Shown here piece after piece: positions 33,267-42,558 of a stretch of 64,000 bases of DNA. How positions within the stretch are numbered: position 1 is the first letter of the stretch; each line of letters starts with the position of its first letter. The DNA lies in the NCBI GenBank assembly GCA_900545525.1, contig UQZX01000016.1, forward strand, positions 1 through 64,000. The letters run 5' to 3'. The position numbers were made by a program, and so were the translations under genes. The stretch comes from an uncultured Prevotella sp. GTDB lineage: Bacteria > Bacteroidota > Bacteroidia > Bacteroidales > Bacteroidaceae. The notes under the pieces were generated by a model that worked only from the letters and a program-made list of their open reading frames with translations, did no database searches and was not told where the DNA came from.

Positions 33267-35216
33267 ATGATATCAGTAGAAGGATTGAAGGTTGAGTTCG
33301 GAGCCAAGCCGCTTTTTTGCGATGCCGGCTTCGTGGTGAACGACCGCGACCGCATAGCCCTTGTGGGCAAGAACGGTGCCGGAAAGTCTACCATGCTCAA
33401 GATACTCTGCGGCATGCAGCAGCCTACGGCGGGCAGCGTTGCCGTTCCGGCAGGTACCACCGTGGGATATCTGCCACAGGTGATGATACTTCAGGACGAC
33501 ACCACCGTGCGTCAGGAGGCGCGCAAGGCATTTGCCGGAGCGGTGGAGATGAAGAGGCGCATAGACCGGATGAACGACGAGCTGGCGCGGCGCACCGACT
33601 ATGAGAGCGACGGATACATGGAACTCGTGCGGCGCTTCACGCAGGAGCACGAGCGGTATATCATGATGGGCGCCGACGGATATGAGGCGGAAATAGAGCG
33701 CACGCTTGCCGGACTGGGATTTTCGCGCACCGACCTCGACCGCCCTACAAGCGAGTTCAGCGGCGGATGGCGCATGCGCATAGAGCTGGCGAAGATACTG
33801 CTCGAAAAGCCCGACGTGCTGCTGCTCGACGAGCCAACAAACCACCTCGACATTGAGAGCATACAGTGGCTTGAGCAGTTTCTGGCTCAGAACGCCAAGG
33901 CGGTGGTGCTCGTGAGCCACGACCGCGCGTTCATAAACAATGTCACCAGCCGCACGCTGGAAATAAGCTGCGGGCGGGTGGTGGACTACCGCGTGAAATA
34001 CGACGAATATGTAAAGCTGCGTGCCGAGCGGCGCCAGCAGCAGTTGCGCGCATACGAGAACCAGCAGAAGGAAATTGCCGACATCAGGGACTTCATCGAA
34101 CGCTTCCGCTACAAGCCTACAAAGGCGGTACAGGTGCAGAGCCGCATAAAGCAGCTTGAGAAGATTGTGCCCATAGAGATAGACGAGGTCGACACGTCGT
34201 CGATGCGCCTGAAGTTTCCGCCCTGTCTCCGCAGCGGCGACTATCCCGTGATATGCGACGGCGTGGGCAAGGACTATGGCAGCCACACCGTCTTCGCCGG
34301 TGTCACGCTCACCATAAGGCGCGGCGAGAAGGTGGCGTTCGTGGGCAAGAACGGCGAGGGCAAGTCCACGCTCGTAAAGTGTATCATGAACGAGATACCC
34401 TATACCGGCACGCTTAGGACAGGGCATAACGTGCAGATAGGATACTTCGCCCAGAACCAGGCGCAGATGCTTGACGAAAATCTTACCGTCTTCGAGACAG
34501 TCGACCGCGTGGCACGCGGCGACATACGCCTGCGCATCAACGACATCCTCGGCGCCTTCATGTTCGGCGGCGAGGCATCGGAAAAGAAGGTGCGCGTGCT
34601 CAGCGGCGGCGAGCGCAGCCGCCTTGCCATGATACGCCTGCTGCTCGAACCCGTCAACCTGCTCATCCTCGACGAGCCTACGAACCACCTCGACATGCAG
34701 TCGAAGGACATTCTCAAAGAGGCGGTCAGGGCTTTCGACGGCACGGTAATCGTGGTGAGCCACGACCGCGAGTTTCTCGACGGTCTCGTGTCCAAGGTCT
34801 ACGAGTTCGGGGGAGGCAAGGTGAGAGAACACATCGGCGGCATATACGATTTCCTGCGTTCGCGCCGCATAGACTCTCTCAACAAGCTTGGCAGCGCCAC
34901 GCTGCCGGAGACGGAGAAGAAGGCTTCGCTGGCAGCGAAAAGCCCGTCCGCCGCAGCCGAAAGCGGCAGGCAGAGCTATGCGGAGCACAAGGAAAGGCAG
35001 AAAAAGATACGCCGCGCGGAGAAAGCCGTCAAGGAATGTGAGGCAAAAATCGAAGAATACGAGCAGCTCATAGGCGAAATGGACGACATGCTGAGCCGTC
35101 CCGAACATGCCGCCGACATGGATCTGATAGCCCGCTATGCCGCCGTCAGGAAGCAGCTTGACGATGAGGTGGAGCGCTGGGAGAAGGCGTCCGAAGAGCT
35201 TGAGGCATGTATGTGA
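33267..35216 (+). CDS. ABC-F family ATPase
   Basis: The 649-residue soluble protein has two ABC ATPase domains. The first has Walker A GKNGAGKST, signature FSGGWRMR and Walker B LLLDEPTNHLD. The second has GKNGEGKST, LSGGERSR and LILDEPTNHLD. A charged linker (about 240-320) lies between them, and a coiled-coil C-terminal extension (about 545-649) follows. ABC-F proteins act on ribosomes or in replication quality control rather than transport; the C-terminal coiled coil resembles Uup-type members. No membrane partner is present. The opposite strand is open for 649 codons as a mirror of GC-rich codons. Confidence 0.93.
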   Translation: MISVEGLKVEFGAKPLFCDAGFVVNDRDRIALVGKNGAGKSTMLKILCGMQQPTAGSVAVPAGTTVGYLPQVMILQDDTTVRQEARKAFAGAVEMKRRIDRMNDELARRTDYESDGYMELVRRFTQEHERYIMMGADGYEAEIERTLAGLGFSRTDLDRPTSEFSGGWRMRIELAKILLEKPDVLLLDEPTNHLDIESIQWLEQFLAQNAKAVVLVSHDRAFINNVTSRTLEISCGRVVDYRVKYDEYVKLRAERRQQQLRAYENQQKEIADIRDFIERFRYKPTKAVQVQSRIKQLEKIVPIEIDEVDTSSMRLKFPPCLRSGDYPVICDGVGKDYGSHTVFAGVTLTIRRGEKVAFVGKNGEGKSTLVKCIMNEIPYTGTLRTGHNVQIGYFAQNQAQMLDENLTVFETVDRVARGDIRLRINDILGAFMFGGEASEKKVRVLSGGERSRLAMIRLLLEPVNLLILDEPTNHLDMQSKDILKEAVRAFDGTVIVVSHDREFLDGLVSKVYEFGGGKVREHIGGIYDFLRSRRIDSLNKLGSATLPETEKKASLAAKSPSAAAESGRQSYAEHKERQKKIRRAEKAVKECEAKIEEYEQLIGEMDDMLSRPEHAADMDLIARYAAVRKQLDDEVERWEKASEELEACM

Positions 35217-35332
35217 TGCCATATTATATATAATGTACGCGCGTACCTATGTTATAATATGTCTCCGGAACATTAACCCCGGCTGGCGGAATGCCGCGTA
35301 AGCCGTAATATCAAACAATCAATTATATAAAT

Positions 35333-37372
35333 ATGAATGTAAGACAATTTATTCCCATGGTGCTTCTTGCCTCCGCACCCGTTGTGGCAGGCGCGCAGGC
35401 ACCACTGAAGTCAGGCATAGACCTGACAAATCTTGACAACAGCGTGCGCGCTGCCGACGATTTCTACCAGTATGCCTGCGGAGGCTGGATGAAGAACAAT
35501 CCGCTGCCCGCAGCCTATTCGCGTTTCGGCAGCTTTGACCAGCTGGGGCAGGACAACAACAAGCGCATAAACATGCTTCTCACCGATCTGCTGGGCAAGA
35601 CCTGTGCAAAGGGAACTACGGAGCAGAAGCTGGGCGACTTCTACAAGCTTGCCATGGACTCGGTGCGCCGCAACAAGGAAGGCGTGAGCCCGCTCATGCC
35701 GCTCATCGCCGAAATGGAAAAGGCAAAGGACAAGGAGGCTCTGCGGAGGCTTCAGCTGAAGTATGCGGCGTTCGGCTACGGCATGCCGCTGGGGCTGGGC
35801 TTCGGCGCTGACGAGAAAAACGCCAAGATGAACATTCTCAACGTATATCAGGGCGGCATGACGCTGGGGCAGAAAGAGTATTATCTTGACAACGACTCGG
35901 CGACGGCGTCAATACGCGAGGCATACAAGAAGCACATCGTCCGCATGTTCGGGCTCTTCGGCTTTGACGGCGGCGCGGCAGACAGGAAGATGCAGAATGT
36001 CATGAAGATAGAGACAGAGCTGGCAAAGGTGTCCAAGTCGCGCACAGAGCTGAGGGACGTCGAGGCAAACTATAACAAGATGACACTCAGCGAGTTTGAA
36101 GCGAAATATCCTAATGTGCGCCTGACAAAGACGATGAATGCCGACGGCGTAAGGACGGAGCACTTCCGCGAGCTCGTCGTAGGTCAGCCCGGCTTCGTTG
36201 CCGGTGCCGACAAGCTCCTCGCCGCTGTGACGGCAGACGAGCTGCGTGCATACATGGAGTGGAACGCCATTCTCTCCGCGGCAGGATATCTCAGCGATGA
36301 GGTGCAGGCGGCAAACTTCGACTTCTTCGGCAAGACCATGTCCGGACGCAAGGAGGACTATCCGCGCTGGAAGCGTGCCACGTCGCAGGTGGAAAGCCAG
36401 ATGGGCGAGGCTCTCGGCAAGATGTATGTGGAACGCTACTTCCCCGCATCGTCCAAGGTACGTATGGAGAAGCTCGTGAAGAACCTTCAGGTTGCGCTCG
36501 CCGAACGGATAAAGGCGCAGGACTGGATGAGCGACACGACAAAGCAGTCGGCGCTCGACAAGCTTGCCTCTTTCTATGTGAAGATCGGATACCCCGACAC
36601 GTGGAAGGATATGACGGGGCTGCAGATAAATCCCGAGCTTTCTTATTATGAGAACGTGCAGAACTGCCGCAAGTTCTGGAGCGATTGGAATAACGACAAC
36701 CGTGCCGGCAAGCCTGTGGACAACAAAGAGTGGTTCATGACGCCGCAGACGGTGAATGCGTACTACAATCCGACGACAAACGAAATCTGTTTCCCCGCCG
36801 GGATACTTCAGGTTCCGTTCTTCAATCCCGAGGCAGACGATGCCTTCAACTATGGTGCCATAGGCGTTGTGATAGGGCATGAGATGACTCACGGCTTTGA
36901 CGACCAGGGACGTCACTATGACAAAAACGGAAACATGACCGACTGGTGGACGGAGAACGACGGCAAGAACTTTGCCGCGCGTGCAGAGAGCTATGCCGAC
37001 TTCTTCTCTTCGATAAAGGTCCTGCCCGACCTTAATGCCAACGGAAAGCTCACACTGGGTGAGAACCTTGCTGACCACGGCGGTCTTCAGGTGGCATTTC
37101 AGGCATACAAGAACGCCACGAAAGACGCAGTTCCGTCTGTCATTGACGGGCTTACGGGCGACCAGCGCTTCTTCATTGCATACGCAGGAGTGTGGGCAGG
37201 AAACATCACGGAGAAAGAGATACGCAGCCGCACGAAGAGCGACCCCCACTCGTTGGGACGCTGGCGCGTCAACGGTGCCCTTCCCCATATCGACATGTGG
37301 TACGAGGCTTTCGGCGTGAAAGAGGGCGACAAGCTGTTCATACCGAAGAGCGCGCGCTTGCAGCTTTGGTAG
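35333..37372 (+). CDS. pepO: M13 family zinc metallopeptidase (neprilysin-like, PepO)
   Basis: The 679-residue enzyme has a signal peptide (about 1-21, ending AGAQA) and is probably periplasmic. The zinc site is HEMTH in VIGHEMTHGFDDQGRHYD, with the third ligand Glu in GENLADHGG. The substrate-binding NAYYNPTTNEICFPAGIL and the C-terminal W motif are in place, and length is normal for M13. It degrades oligopeptides. It stands alone, followed by a perfect 52-bp inverted repeat. Confidence 0.94.
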   Translation: MNVRQFIPMVLLASAPVVAGAQAPLKSGIDLTNLDNSVRAADDFYQYACGGWMKNNPLPAAYSRFGSFDQLGQDNNKRINMLLTDLLGKTCAKGTTEQKLGDFYKLAMDSVRRNKEGVSPLMPLIAEMEKAKDKEALRRLQLKYAAFGYGMPLGLGFGADEKNAKMNILNVYQGGMTLGQKEYYLDNDSATASIREAYKKHIVRMFGLFGFDGGAADRKMQNVMKIETELAKVSKSRTELRDVEANYNKMTLSEFEAKYPNVRLTKTMNADGVRTEHFRELVVGQPGFVAGADKLLAAVTADELRAYMEWNAILSAAGYLSDEVQAANFDFFGKTMSGRKEDYPRWKRATSQVESQMGEALGKMYVERYFPASSKVRMEKLVKNLQVALAERIKAQDWMSDTTKQSALDKLASFYVKIGYPDTWKDMTGLQINPELSYYENVQNCRKFWSDWNNDNRAGKPVDNKEWFMTPQTVNAYYNPTTNEICFPAGILQVPFFNPEADDAFNYGAIGVVIGHEMTHGFDDQGRHYDKNGNMTDWWTENDGKNFAARAESYADFFSSIKVLPDLNANGKLTLGENLADHGGLQVAFQAYKNATKDAVPSVIDGLTGDQRFFIAYAGVWAGNITEKEIRSRTKSDPHSLGRWRVNGALPHIDMWYEAFGVKEGDKLFIPKSARLQLW

Positions 37373-37373
37373 G

Positions 37374-37526
37374 ATATATTAGAAGTTAAAGGAAGTCAGG
37401 CGGGAAGTTAAGGAAGTTAAAGGACAATAGCCACGGTTGTGTAAACCGCACCTGTGCCATATAACAAAGCATACGTCCTTTAACTTCCTTAACTTCCCGC
37501 CTGACTTCCTTTAACTTCTAATATAT
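37374..37526. repeat. Perfect 52-bp inverted repeat between convergent genes
   Basis: Arms 37374-37425 and 37475-37526 are exact reverse complements, separated by 49 bases. The arms consist of AAGTTAAAGG and GGAAGTTAAGG words plus a central GTCAGGCGGG. It starts one base after the pepO stop and ends five bases before the tspO stop. It could be a bidirectional terminator, although the stem is far longer than needed. Confidence 0.95.
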
Positions 37527-37531
37527 AATTA

Positions 37532-37999
37532 TCAATTGAAACTGACGATATAGGCATTGAGATACGTCGCAAGTGTAAGCCACGTGATATATGGCGTAAG
37601 CAGGAATGCCGACGTACAGTTATGATAGAACAGCCGCACGAGATACCATATCGCTGCGATGTCTATGACAACGATGGTTATAAGACCGAGCATCGGGCTG
37701 CGGAACAGGAAGAAACAGATGCTCCACAGGATATTGAGAATCAGCTGCATTGCAAACAGATGAGTTAAAAGACGCTTGTCGTGCTTGTTTTCACTGCCCC
37801 ATACCAGTCCAATCGATGTGCCCATACATATATATATAATGCCCCATGCAACCGGAAATACACGGTTGGGCGGCGTGAATGCAGACTTTACAAGTGTGGG
37901 ATACCAGGTCTCTATGGATGCCGACTGGAACATTCCGGCACACAGTCCGGTTACAAAGCATATTGTAACACCGAGCATGATGCAGACAAACTTTTTCAT
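37532..37999 (-). CDS. tspO: TspO/MBR family membrane protein
   Basis: The 155-residue protein has five predicted helices and the TspO signature WYPTLVKSAFTPPNRVFPVAW (about 32-52) with the W-x-x-x-x-K-x-x-x-x-P-P pattern. The second signature around WSICFF is followed by the last two helices. TspO proteins bind porphyrins or related ligands and are linked to stress signalling; the ligand here is not known. Its minus-strand -7 TATCTTTG lies at 38115-38108, about 100 bases upstream. Confidence 0.88.
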   Translation of the reverse strand: MKKFVCIMLGVTICFVTGLCAGMFQSASIETWYPTLVKSAFTPPNRVFPVAWGIIYICMGTSIGLVWGSENKHDKRLLTHLFAMQLILNILWSICFFLFRSPMLGLITIVVIDIAAIWYLVRLFYHNCTSAFLLTPYITWLTLATYLNAYIVSFN

Positions 38000-38259
38000 A
38001 ACAAATTTCTTTTTAGTCCTTATTGAAAAACTTCAAGATGTCACAGGATGATACGGCTATGTGCAACGGTTGTCCGCCGTGCAGGCTTAATGCCGTTCAT
38101 CGTTGTGCAAAGATAGCCTTTGTATTCCTTATATATATATTCCTGCGCGATAATTAGAAATCTTTAGGCATACGCTCCGTGCAGGCTAAAAAAATTATTC
38201 ACAAAAGGTTAATGCAAATAATAATTCATCGCAAAAGGGCAAATATAAGGATATTTCCG

Positions 38260-38267
38260 TAACTTTG
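38260..38267 (+). promoter_or_regulatory. -7 element of metA operon
   Basis: TAACTTTG is a perfect -7 match, 108 bases before the metA ATG; no clear -33. No SAM riboswitch structure was recognised in the leader, which contains a short GC-rich segment (38297-38312). The rest of 38000-38259 shows the opposing tspO promoter and nothing else. Confidence 0.6.
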
Positions 38268-38374
38268 CATCCGGTTTACGGCATGTTCCGTAAATGCCGG
38301 CGGCGCGGCGCGTTTAAATTTATGCACCGGCGGACACCGGCAACAAGTAAAACAATAAAGAAGCATCATCGTAA

Positions 38375-39292
38375 ATGCCTTTAAGAATACCCGATAAACT
38401 GCCGGCTGTAGATATTCTGAAGCAGGAGAATATCTTTGTAATGGACAATTCGAGAGCGCATACGCAGGACATACGTCCGCTGCGGATTGTCATCCTCAAC
38501 CTCATGCCGCTGAAGGTCACCACGGAAACCGACCTCGTGCGCCTGCTGTCGAATACCCCTTTGCAGCTTGATGTGACGTTTATGAAGCTTGCGAGCCATA
38601 CGCCGAAGAACACCCCCGCCGAGCACATGGCGATGTTCTACAAAGACTTTGAAGAGCTGAAAGCCCTGAAGTTCGACGGAATGATAATAACAGGCGCGCC
38701 TGTTGAAACGTTTGAATATGAGGATGTTACGTATTGGGAAGAGGTGACGGGCATATTCTCGTGGGCAAAGACCCACGTAACGAGCACCCTCTATATATGC
38801 TGGGCGGCGCAGGCAGGGCTGTACTTCCACTACGGCATACCCAAGTATCCGCTTGCCCGTAAGATGTTCGGCGTGTTCGTGCAAAAGCCCCTTGACACCC
38901 TGCTTCCCATATTCCGCGGTTTCGACGACAGCTTTAACATGCCCCACAGCCGCCATACCGAGGTAAGGCGCGAGGACATAATAAAAGACGGCAGGCTGTC
39001 GCTCATCGCCGAGTCGGAAGAGAGCGGCGTCAGCATGGTTATGGCAAACGGCGGCAGAGAGTTCTTCGTGACGGGGCATCTGGAATATGCAGCCGACACG
39101 CTCGACCGCGAATACAGGCGCGACAGAGGCAAACGTCAGGACGTGGACATGCCCGTAAACTACTACGAGGGCGACAATCCCGACAACAGACCCGTTGTGA
39201 GCTGGCGTGCACACGCCAATCTGATGTTCAGCAACTGGATTAATTATTACGTATATCAAGAAACCCCATACGACATTAATAAAATTGAGTAG
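38375..39292 (+). CDS. metA: Homoserine O-acyltransferase MetA, probably acetyl-CoA type
   Basis: The 305-residue enzyme acylates homoserine, the first committed step to methionine. The nucleophile is C142 in ICWAAQAGL, with H235 and E237 in GHLEYA completing the triad. Residue 111 is Glu (APVET, 108-112). In this family Glu111 goes with acetyl-CoA use and Gly111 with succinyl-CoA use, so homoserine O-acetyltransferase is the better call despite the usual succinyltransferase label. The U32 peptidase start codon overlaps the last three codons. Confidence 0.93.
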   Translation: MPLRIPDKLPAVDILKQENIFVMDNSRAHTQDIRPLRIVILNLMPLKVTTETDLVRLLSNTPLQLDVTFMKLASHTPKNTPAEHMAMFYKDFEELKALKFDGMIITGAPVETFEYEDVTYWEEVTGIFSWAKTHVTSTLYICWAAQAGLYFHYGIPKYPLARKMFGVFVQKPLDTLLPIFRGFDDSFNMPHSRHTEVRREDIIKDGRLSLIAESEESGVSMVMANGGREFFVTGHLEYAADTLDREYRRDRGKRQDVDMPVNYYEGDNPDNRPVVSWRAHANLMFSNWINYYVYQETPYDINKIE

Positions 39293-41147
39293 AACGATTG
39301 AACTGCTTGCACCTGCCGGAAACCTGGCGTGCGGCATCGCCGCGATAGACCACGGCGCAGATGCCGTGTACATCGGTGCAGAACGCTTCGGCGCGCGTGC
39401 CGCCGCAGGAAACACGCTCGAGGACATCGGGAAGCTTTGCGCATACGCGCATAAGTTTCTCGCACGCGTTTATGTTACGGTGAATACAATCCTGTATGAC
39501 AATGAGACGGAGGATACGATGAGCCTTATCGGAAATCTCGCCGATGCGGGCGTGGATGCCATTCTCGTGCAGGACATGGCTGTGGTGGAGCTTTTGCGTG
39601 AGCGCGGAACGGAGACTAGACGTCTTCCGGAGCTGCATGCCAGCACGCAGACCGACAACCGCACGCCCGAAAAGGTGAGGTGGCTGCGCGGACTGGGATT
39701 CAGCCGTGTGGTTCTGGCGCGCGAGCTTTCGGCATCAGAGATTGCTGCCATTCACCGTGCCGTGCCCGATGTTGAGCTTGAAGTGTTTGTCCACGGCGCG
39801 CTGTGCGTGAGCTATTCAGGAGTGTGCTATGCCTCGCAACACTGTTTCGGACGCAGTGCCAACAGGGGAGAGTGTGCCCAGTTCTGCCGTTTGCAGTTCG
39901 ACCTTGCCGATGCCGACGGGCGTGTGATAGAGCGCGGGCGGCATCTTCTGTCTCTGAAAGACATGAACAGGTACGACGACATCGAGACCCTTCTCGATGC
40001 CGGGGCGGTGTCGCTGAAGATAGAGGGAAGGCTCAAGAACATTGAGTATGTCAAGAACGTGACTGCCGCATACAGTGCGCGCCTTGACAGGATTATAGCA
40101 GGAAGCGGCGGTAAATACCGGCGTTCATCGCTCGGGCGTTGCCGCTATGCCTTCACTCCCAATCTTAACAAGACGTTCAACCGTGGCTTTACAGACTATT
40201 TTCTTGACGGCAGGCGTCACGACATATCTTCTTTCGACACCCCGAAGGCGCGCGGCGAGTTTGTGGGGACGGTCAAGGAGATACGCGGAGGTTCTTTCAA
40301 TGTTGCCGGAACGGCGGCTTTTGCCAACGGCGACGGGCTGTGCTTCATCAACGCCGACCGCCGTCTTGAGGGCTTCCGCGTCAATAAAGTGTTGAACAAC
40401 AGGCTCTTCCCGCAGAAAATGCCTGCGGCTCTGCGTCCTGGCATGTCGCTGTGGCGTAACAGCGACATGGACTTTGAGCGTCAGCTGTCGCGCAGCACCG
40501 GCTGCCGCAGAATTCCTGTGGACATGCGGATGAGCCGCGGTGCCGGGGGCTTTGTCCTTACGGCGTGCGTTGACGGGGAGCATCGCGCGTCGGCGATGTT
40601 CGGCGATGAGGTGCAGAAGGCGCAGAAACCGCAGGGTGACAACATCGTGCGGCAGTTGTCGAAACTTGGAAATACCGTGTACGAGTGTGCCTCCGTAGAG
40701 ATAGAACCGGCTGTGGCAGAGTGTTTCATTCCCTCGAGCCGGCTTGCCGACATGCGCCGCACCATTGTGGAAAAGCTCGATGCCGTAATCGAAGAGGCGG
40801 CGCGGCGGCGCGCCGTCGCAACCGGCGGCGAGAAGGCACCCATGCCGCTTTATCCTGCCGAATATCCTTATTTGTACAACATATCAAACAGTGCGGCACG
40901 CCGTTTTTACCGCAGTCAGGGGCTTTACAGCGATGCCGCTGCCTTTGAGCAGGGCATGTCAGTGTCGCGTCCGCTCGTGATGCAGTGCCGCCATTGTCTG
41001 CGCTATGCCCTCGGATATTGTGTCAAGAACGGCGGCAGGCGCCCCTCATGGCGTGAGCCGCTTTATTTGCAGTCTGCCGACGGGCGGCGTTTCCGTCTTC
41101 AGTTCGACTGCTCAAAATGCCGGATGAATATATATGCTGAAGATTAA
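39285..41147 (+). CDS. U32 family peptidase / RlhA-like protein
   Basis: The 620-residue U32 protein has the N-terminal barrel starting IELLAPAGNLACGIAAIDHGADAVY and the signature region EVFVHGALCVSYSGVCYAS followed by a Cys cluster (CAQFCRLQ). A DUF3656-like C-terminal part follows and ends with Cys motifs (CRHCLRYALGYC and CSKCRMN). Several U32 proteins act in tRNA or rRNA hydroxylation rather than proteolysis, so the peptidase label is nominal. A TTG start overlapping the metA stop by eight bases is used; there is no ATG in a fitting place. Confidence 0.88.
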   Translation: MSRTIELLAPAGNLACGIAAIDHGADAVYIGAERFGARAAAGNTLEDIGKLCAYAHKFLARVYVTVNTILYDNETEDTMSLIGNLADAGVDAILVQDMAVVELLRERGTETRRLPELHASTQTDNRTPEKVRWLRGLGFSRVVLARELSASEIAAIHRAVPDVELEVFVHGALCVSYSGVCYASQHCFGRSANRGECAQFCRLQFDLADADGRVIERGRHLLSLKDMNRYDDIETLLDAGAVSLKIEGRLKNIEYVKNVTAAYSARLDRIIAGSGGKYRRSSLGRCRYAFTPNLNKTFNRGFTDYFLDGRRHDISSFDTPKARGEFVGTVKEIRGGSFNVAGTAAFANGDGLCFINADRRLEGFRVNKVLNNRLFPQKMPAALRPGMSLWRNSDMDFERQLSRSTGCRRIPVDMRMSRGAGGFVLTACVDGEHRASAMFGDEVQKAQKPQGDNIVRQLSKLGNTVYECASVEIEPAVAECFIPSSRLADMRRTIVEKLDAVIEEAARRRAVATGGEKAPMPLYPAEYPYLYNISNSAARRFYRSQGLYSDAAAFEQGMSVSRPLVMQCRHCLRYALGYCVKNGGRRPSWREPLYLQSADGRRFRLQFDCSKCRMNIYAED

Positions 41148-42141
41148 AATACGATTTGCGCTGCTTGCGGTGCTTGCAATAGTGGCGGTGACGTTCTTTT
41201 CCGGATGTTATCAGGACCGTGTGCGCCGTGCCGGCTCTGTGCCGGCTGCCGTGGAAGAGGGCAGGGACACGGTGCCCCTTCCTGCCACGCTGCACTACTC
41301 GCTGAACTATAATTTTGTGGTGCGTGCCGACTCCCTTCATCTGCTCAGGCAGCAGCCGGAAGAATATCTCAACGGTATGACAACCGATTCTGTCGCCGTT
41401 TTCCGCGGCAATCATCTCGTGGTGGCTGATATATGCGTGATTCCTGCCGACACAATAGACTCGCTGTGGGTTAAGGTGGCGCGCGACCAGGAGACCATCG
41501 GCTGGGTTCACGGCTCGTCTCTTCTGCCGTCGGTGGTGCCCGACGACCCCATATCGCAGTTTATACTGATATTCTCGGACATACATCTTCTGATATTCCT
41601 CATCGTGATAAGCATCATTTCCGTTGCCTACCTGATGCGCACCATCTTCCGCCGCAATGCCAAGATAGTGCATTTTAACGACATCCCGTCGTTTTATCCC
41701 ATGCTCCTTGCCCTTATGGTGGCTTTTGCAGCAACGCTGTATTCAAGCATACAGATGTTTGCCCCCGACCTGTGGCAGGAATTCTATTTCCATCCCACAC
41801 TCAATCCTTTCGGCCTTCCCACAATCCTTTCGGTCTTCATCATGGCTGTGTGGGCAATACTCGTCGTTGCCATTGCCGCTGCCGACGTGGTTTCCAAGGA
41901 ACTGCCCCTTGGCGAGGCAATGCTCTATATGTGCGGGCTTGCGGGCGTCTGTGCCGTAAACTATATCGTTTTCAGCATCACCACGCTTTATTTCGCCGGC
42001 TATGTACTGCTTGTCGCGTATATTGTCTTTGCCCTCCGGCGATATTTCCGTAGCTCTTATTATACATGTCTGTGCGGCAATTGCGGCGCACGCATGCGCA
42101 GACGCGGACGCTGTCCGGAGTGCGGTGCGGTGAATGAGTAG
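41134..42141 (+). CDS. Membrane lipoprotein with C-terminal zinc ribbon
   Basis: The 335-residue protein starts with a lipoprotein-like signal (lipobox FFSGC, Cys at about 25). A soluble domain of about 130 residues, with an SH3-like WVKVARDQETIGWVHGS, is followed by five or so transmembrane helices (about 150-310). The C-terminus is a zinc ribbon with two C-x-x-C pairs (CGNCGAR and CPECG). This combination resembles nothing with a known function to me. It overlaps the U32 gene by 14 bases and ends the metA operon. Confidence 0.75.
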   Translation: MLKIKIRFALLAVLAIVAVTFFSGCYQDRVRRAGSVPAAVEEGRDTVPLPATLHYSLNYNFVVRADSLHLLRQQPEEYLNGMTTDSVAVFRGNHLVVADICVIPADTIDSLWVKVARDQETIGWVHGSSLLPSVVPDDPISQFILIFSDIHLLIFLIVISIISVAYLMRTIFRRNAKIVHFNDIPSFYPMLLALMVAFAATLYSSIQMFAPDLWQEFYFHPTLNPFGLPTILSVFIMAVWAILVVAIAAADVVSKELPLGEAMLYMCGLAGVCAVNYIVFSITTLYFAGYVLLVAYIVFALRRYFRSSYYTCLCGNCGARMRRRGRCPECGAVNE

Positions 42142-42160
42142 GTGTTTAAATTAAAAAGAG

Positions 42161-42248
42161 GTGGCATTTGATACTCTCAAATGCCACCTCTTGATGTCTT
42201 AAACGCCACCTTTCAGGGTCTCAGATGCCACCTTTCATATTGTAATAT
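42161..42248. repeat. Four-unit 22-bp phased array with terminator hairpin
   Basis: Units of 22 bases start at 42161, 42183, 42205 and 42227. Half-unit GCCACCTTTCA recurs with the other half close to GGGTCTCAGAT. The first unit is inverted relative to the second, making an AAGAGGTGGCATTTGA hairpin that can end the upstream operon. The array lies 19 bases after the zinc-ribbon gene and before the convergent small gene. Confidence 0.85.
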
Positions 42249-42359
42249 ATATATGTCTGTTTCGTTATACGATACTTGTATATTGCCATATGACATAAAA
42301 ATATGTAAGCAAAACACCGTGTAAAAGTTACTGTTTTACAGCAGCCGTATTGTCACCCG

Positions 42360-42551
42360 TTATTCGTCGTCCTCCTTAATGTCCGTCAGCTCGTAGAAAG
42401 GATTTTGTACATCCTCGGGAAAGTAAGCCTTTCCGTCATCGTCTGCCCATACGGCAATGCCGCACTGAACTGCCGGATGATCCATTGTGAGGTGTACGCG
42501 TTTTCTTTCGTCTGTGATGATGTTGTGCATTATAGCTGTCTTCATTGTCAT
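42360..42551 (-). CDS. Small acidic protein of unknown function
   Basis: The 63-residue protein is predicted to be cytosolic, with a C-terminal acidic tail (TDIKEDDE). No domain is recognised. It starts seven bases after the stop of the HsdR-N-like gene and is co-directional, so both are probably one transcript. The in-frame ATG six bases later (42545) is an alternative start. Confidence 0.6.
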   Translation of the reverse strand: MTMKTAIMHNIITDERKRVHLTMDHPAVQCGIAVWADDDGKAYFPEDVQNPFYELTDIKEDDE

Positions 42552-42558
42552 AATTATT

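Noticed and set aside
33273..35222. 649-codon open frame antisense to the ABC-F gene
   Set aside because: It mirrors the real gene almost exactly, has no promoter and no recognisable domain; the ABC-F strand has all ATPase motifs.
35909..37288. 459-codon minus-strand frame inside pepO
   Set aside because: PepO has an intact signal peptide and zinc site on the other strand.
37374..37526. Insertion sequence or MITE with target duplications
   Set aside because: No transposase, and no clear direct repeats flank the palindrome; a non-autonomous element cannot be excluded but is not supported.
38381..39427. 348-codon minus-strand frame over metA
   Set aside because: MetA catalytic residues are complete on the plus strand; the antisense product has no known features.
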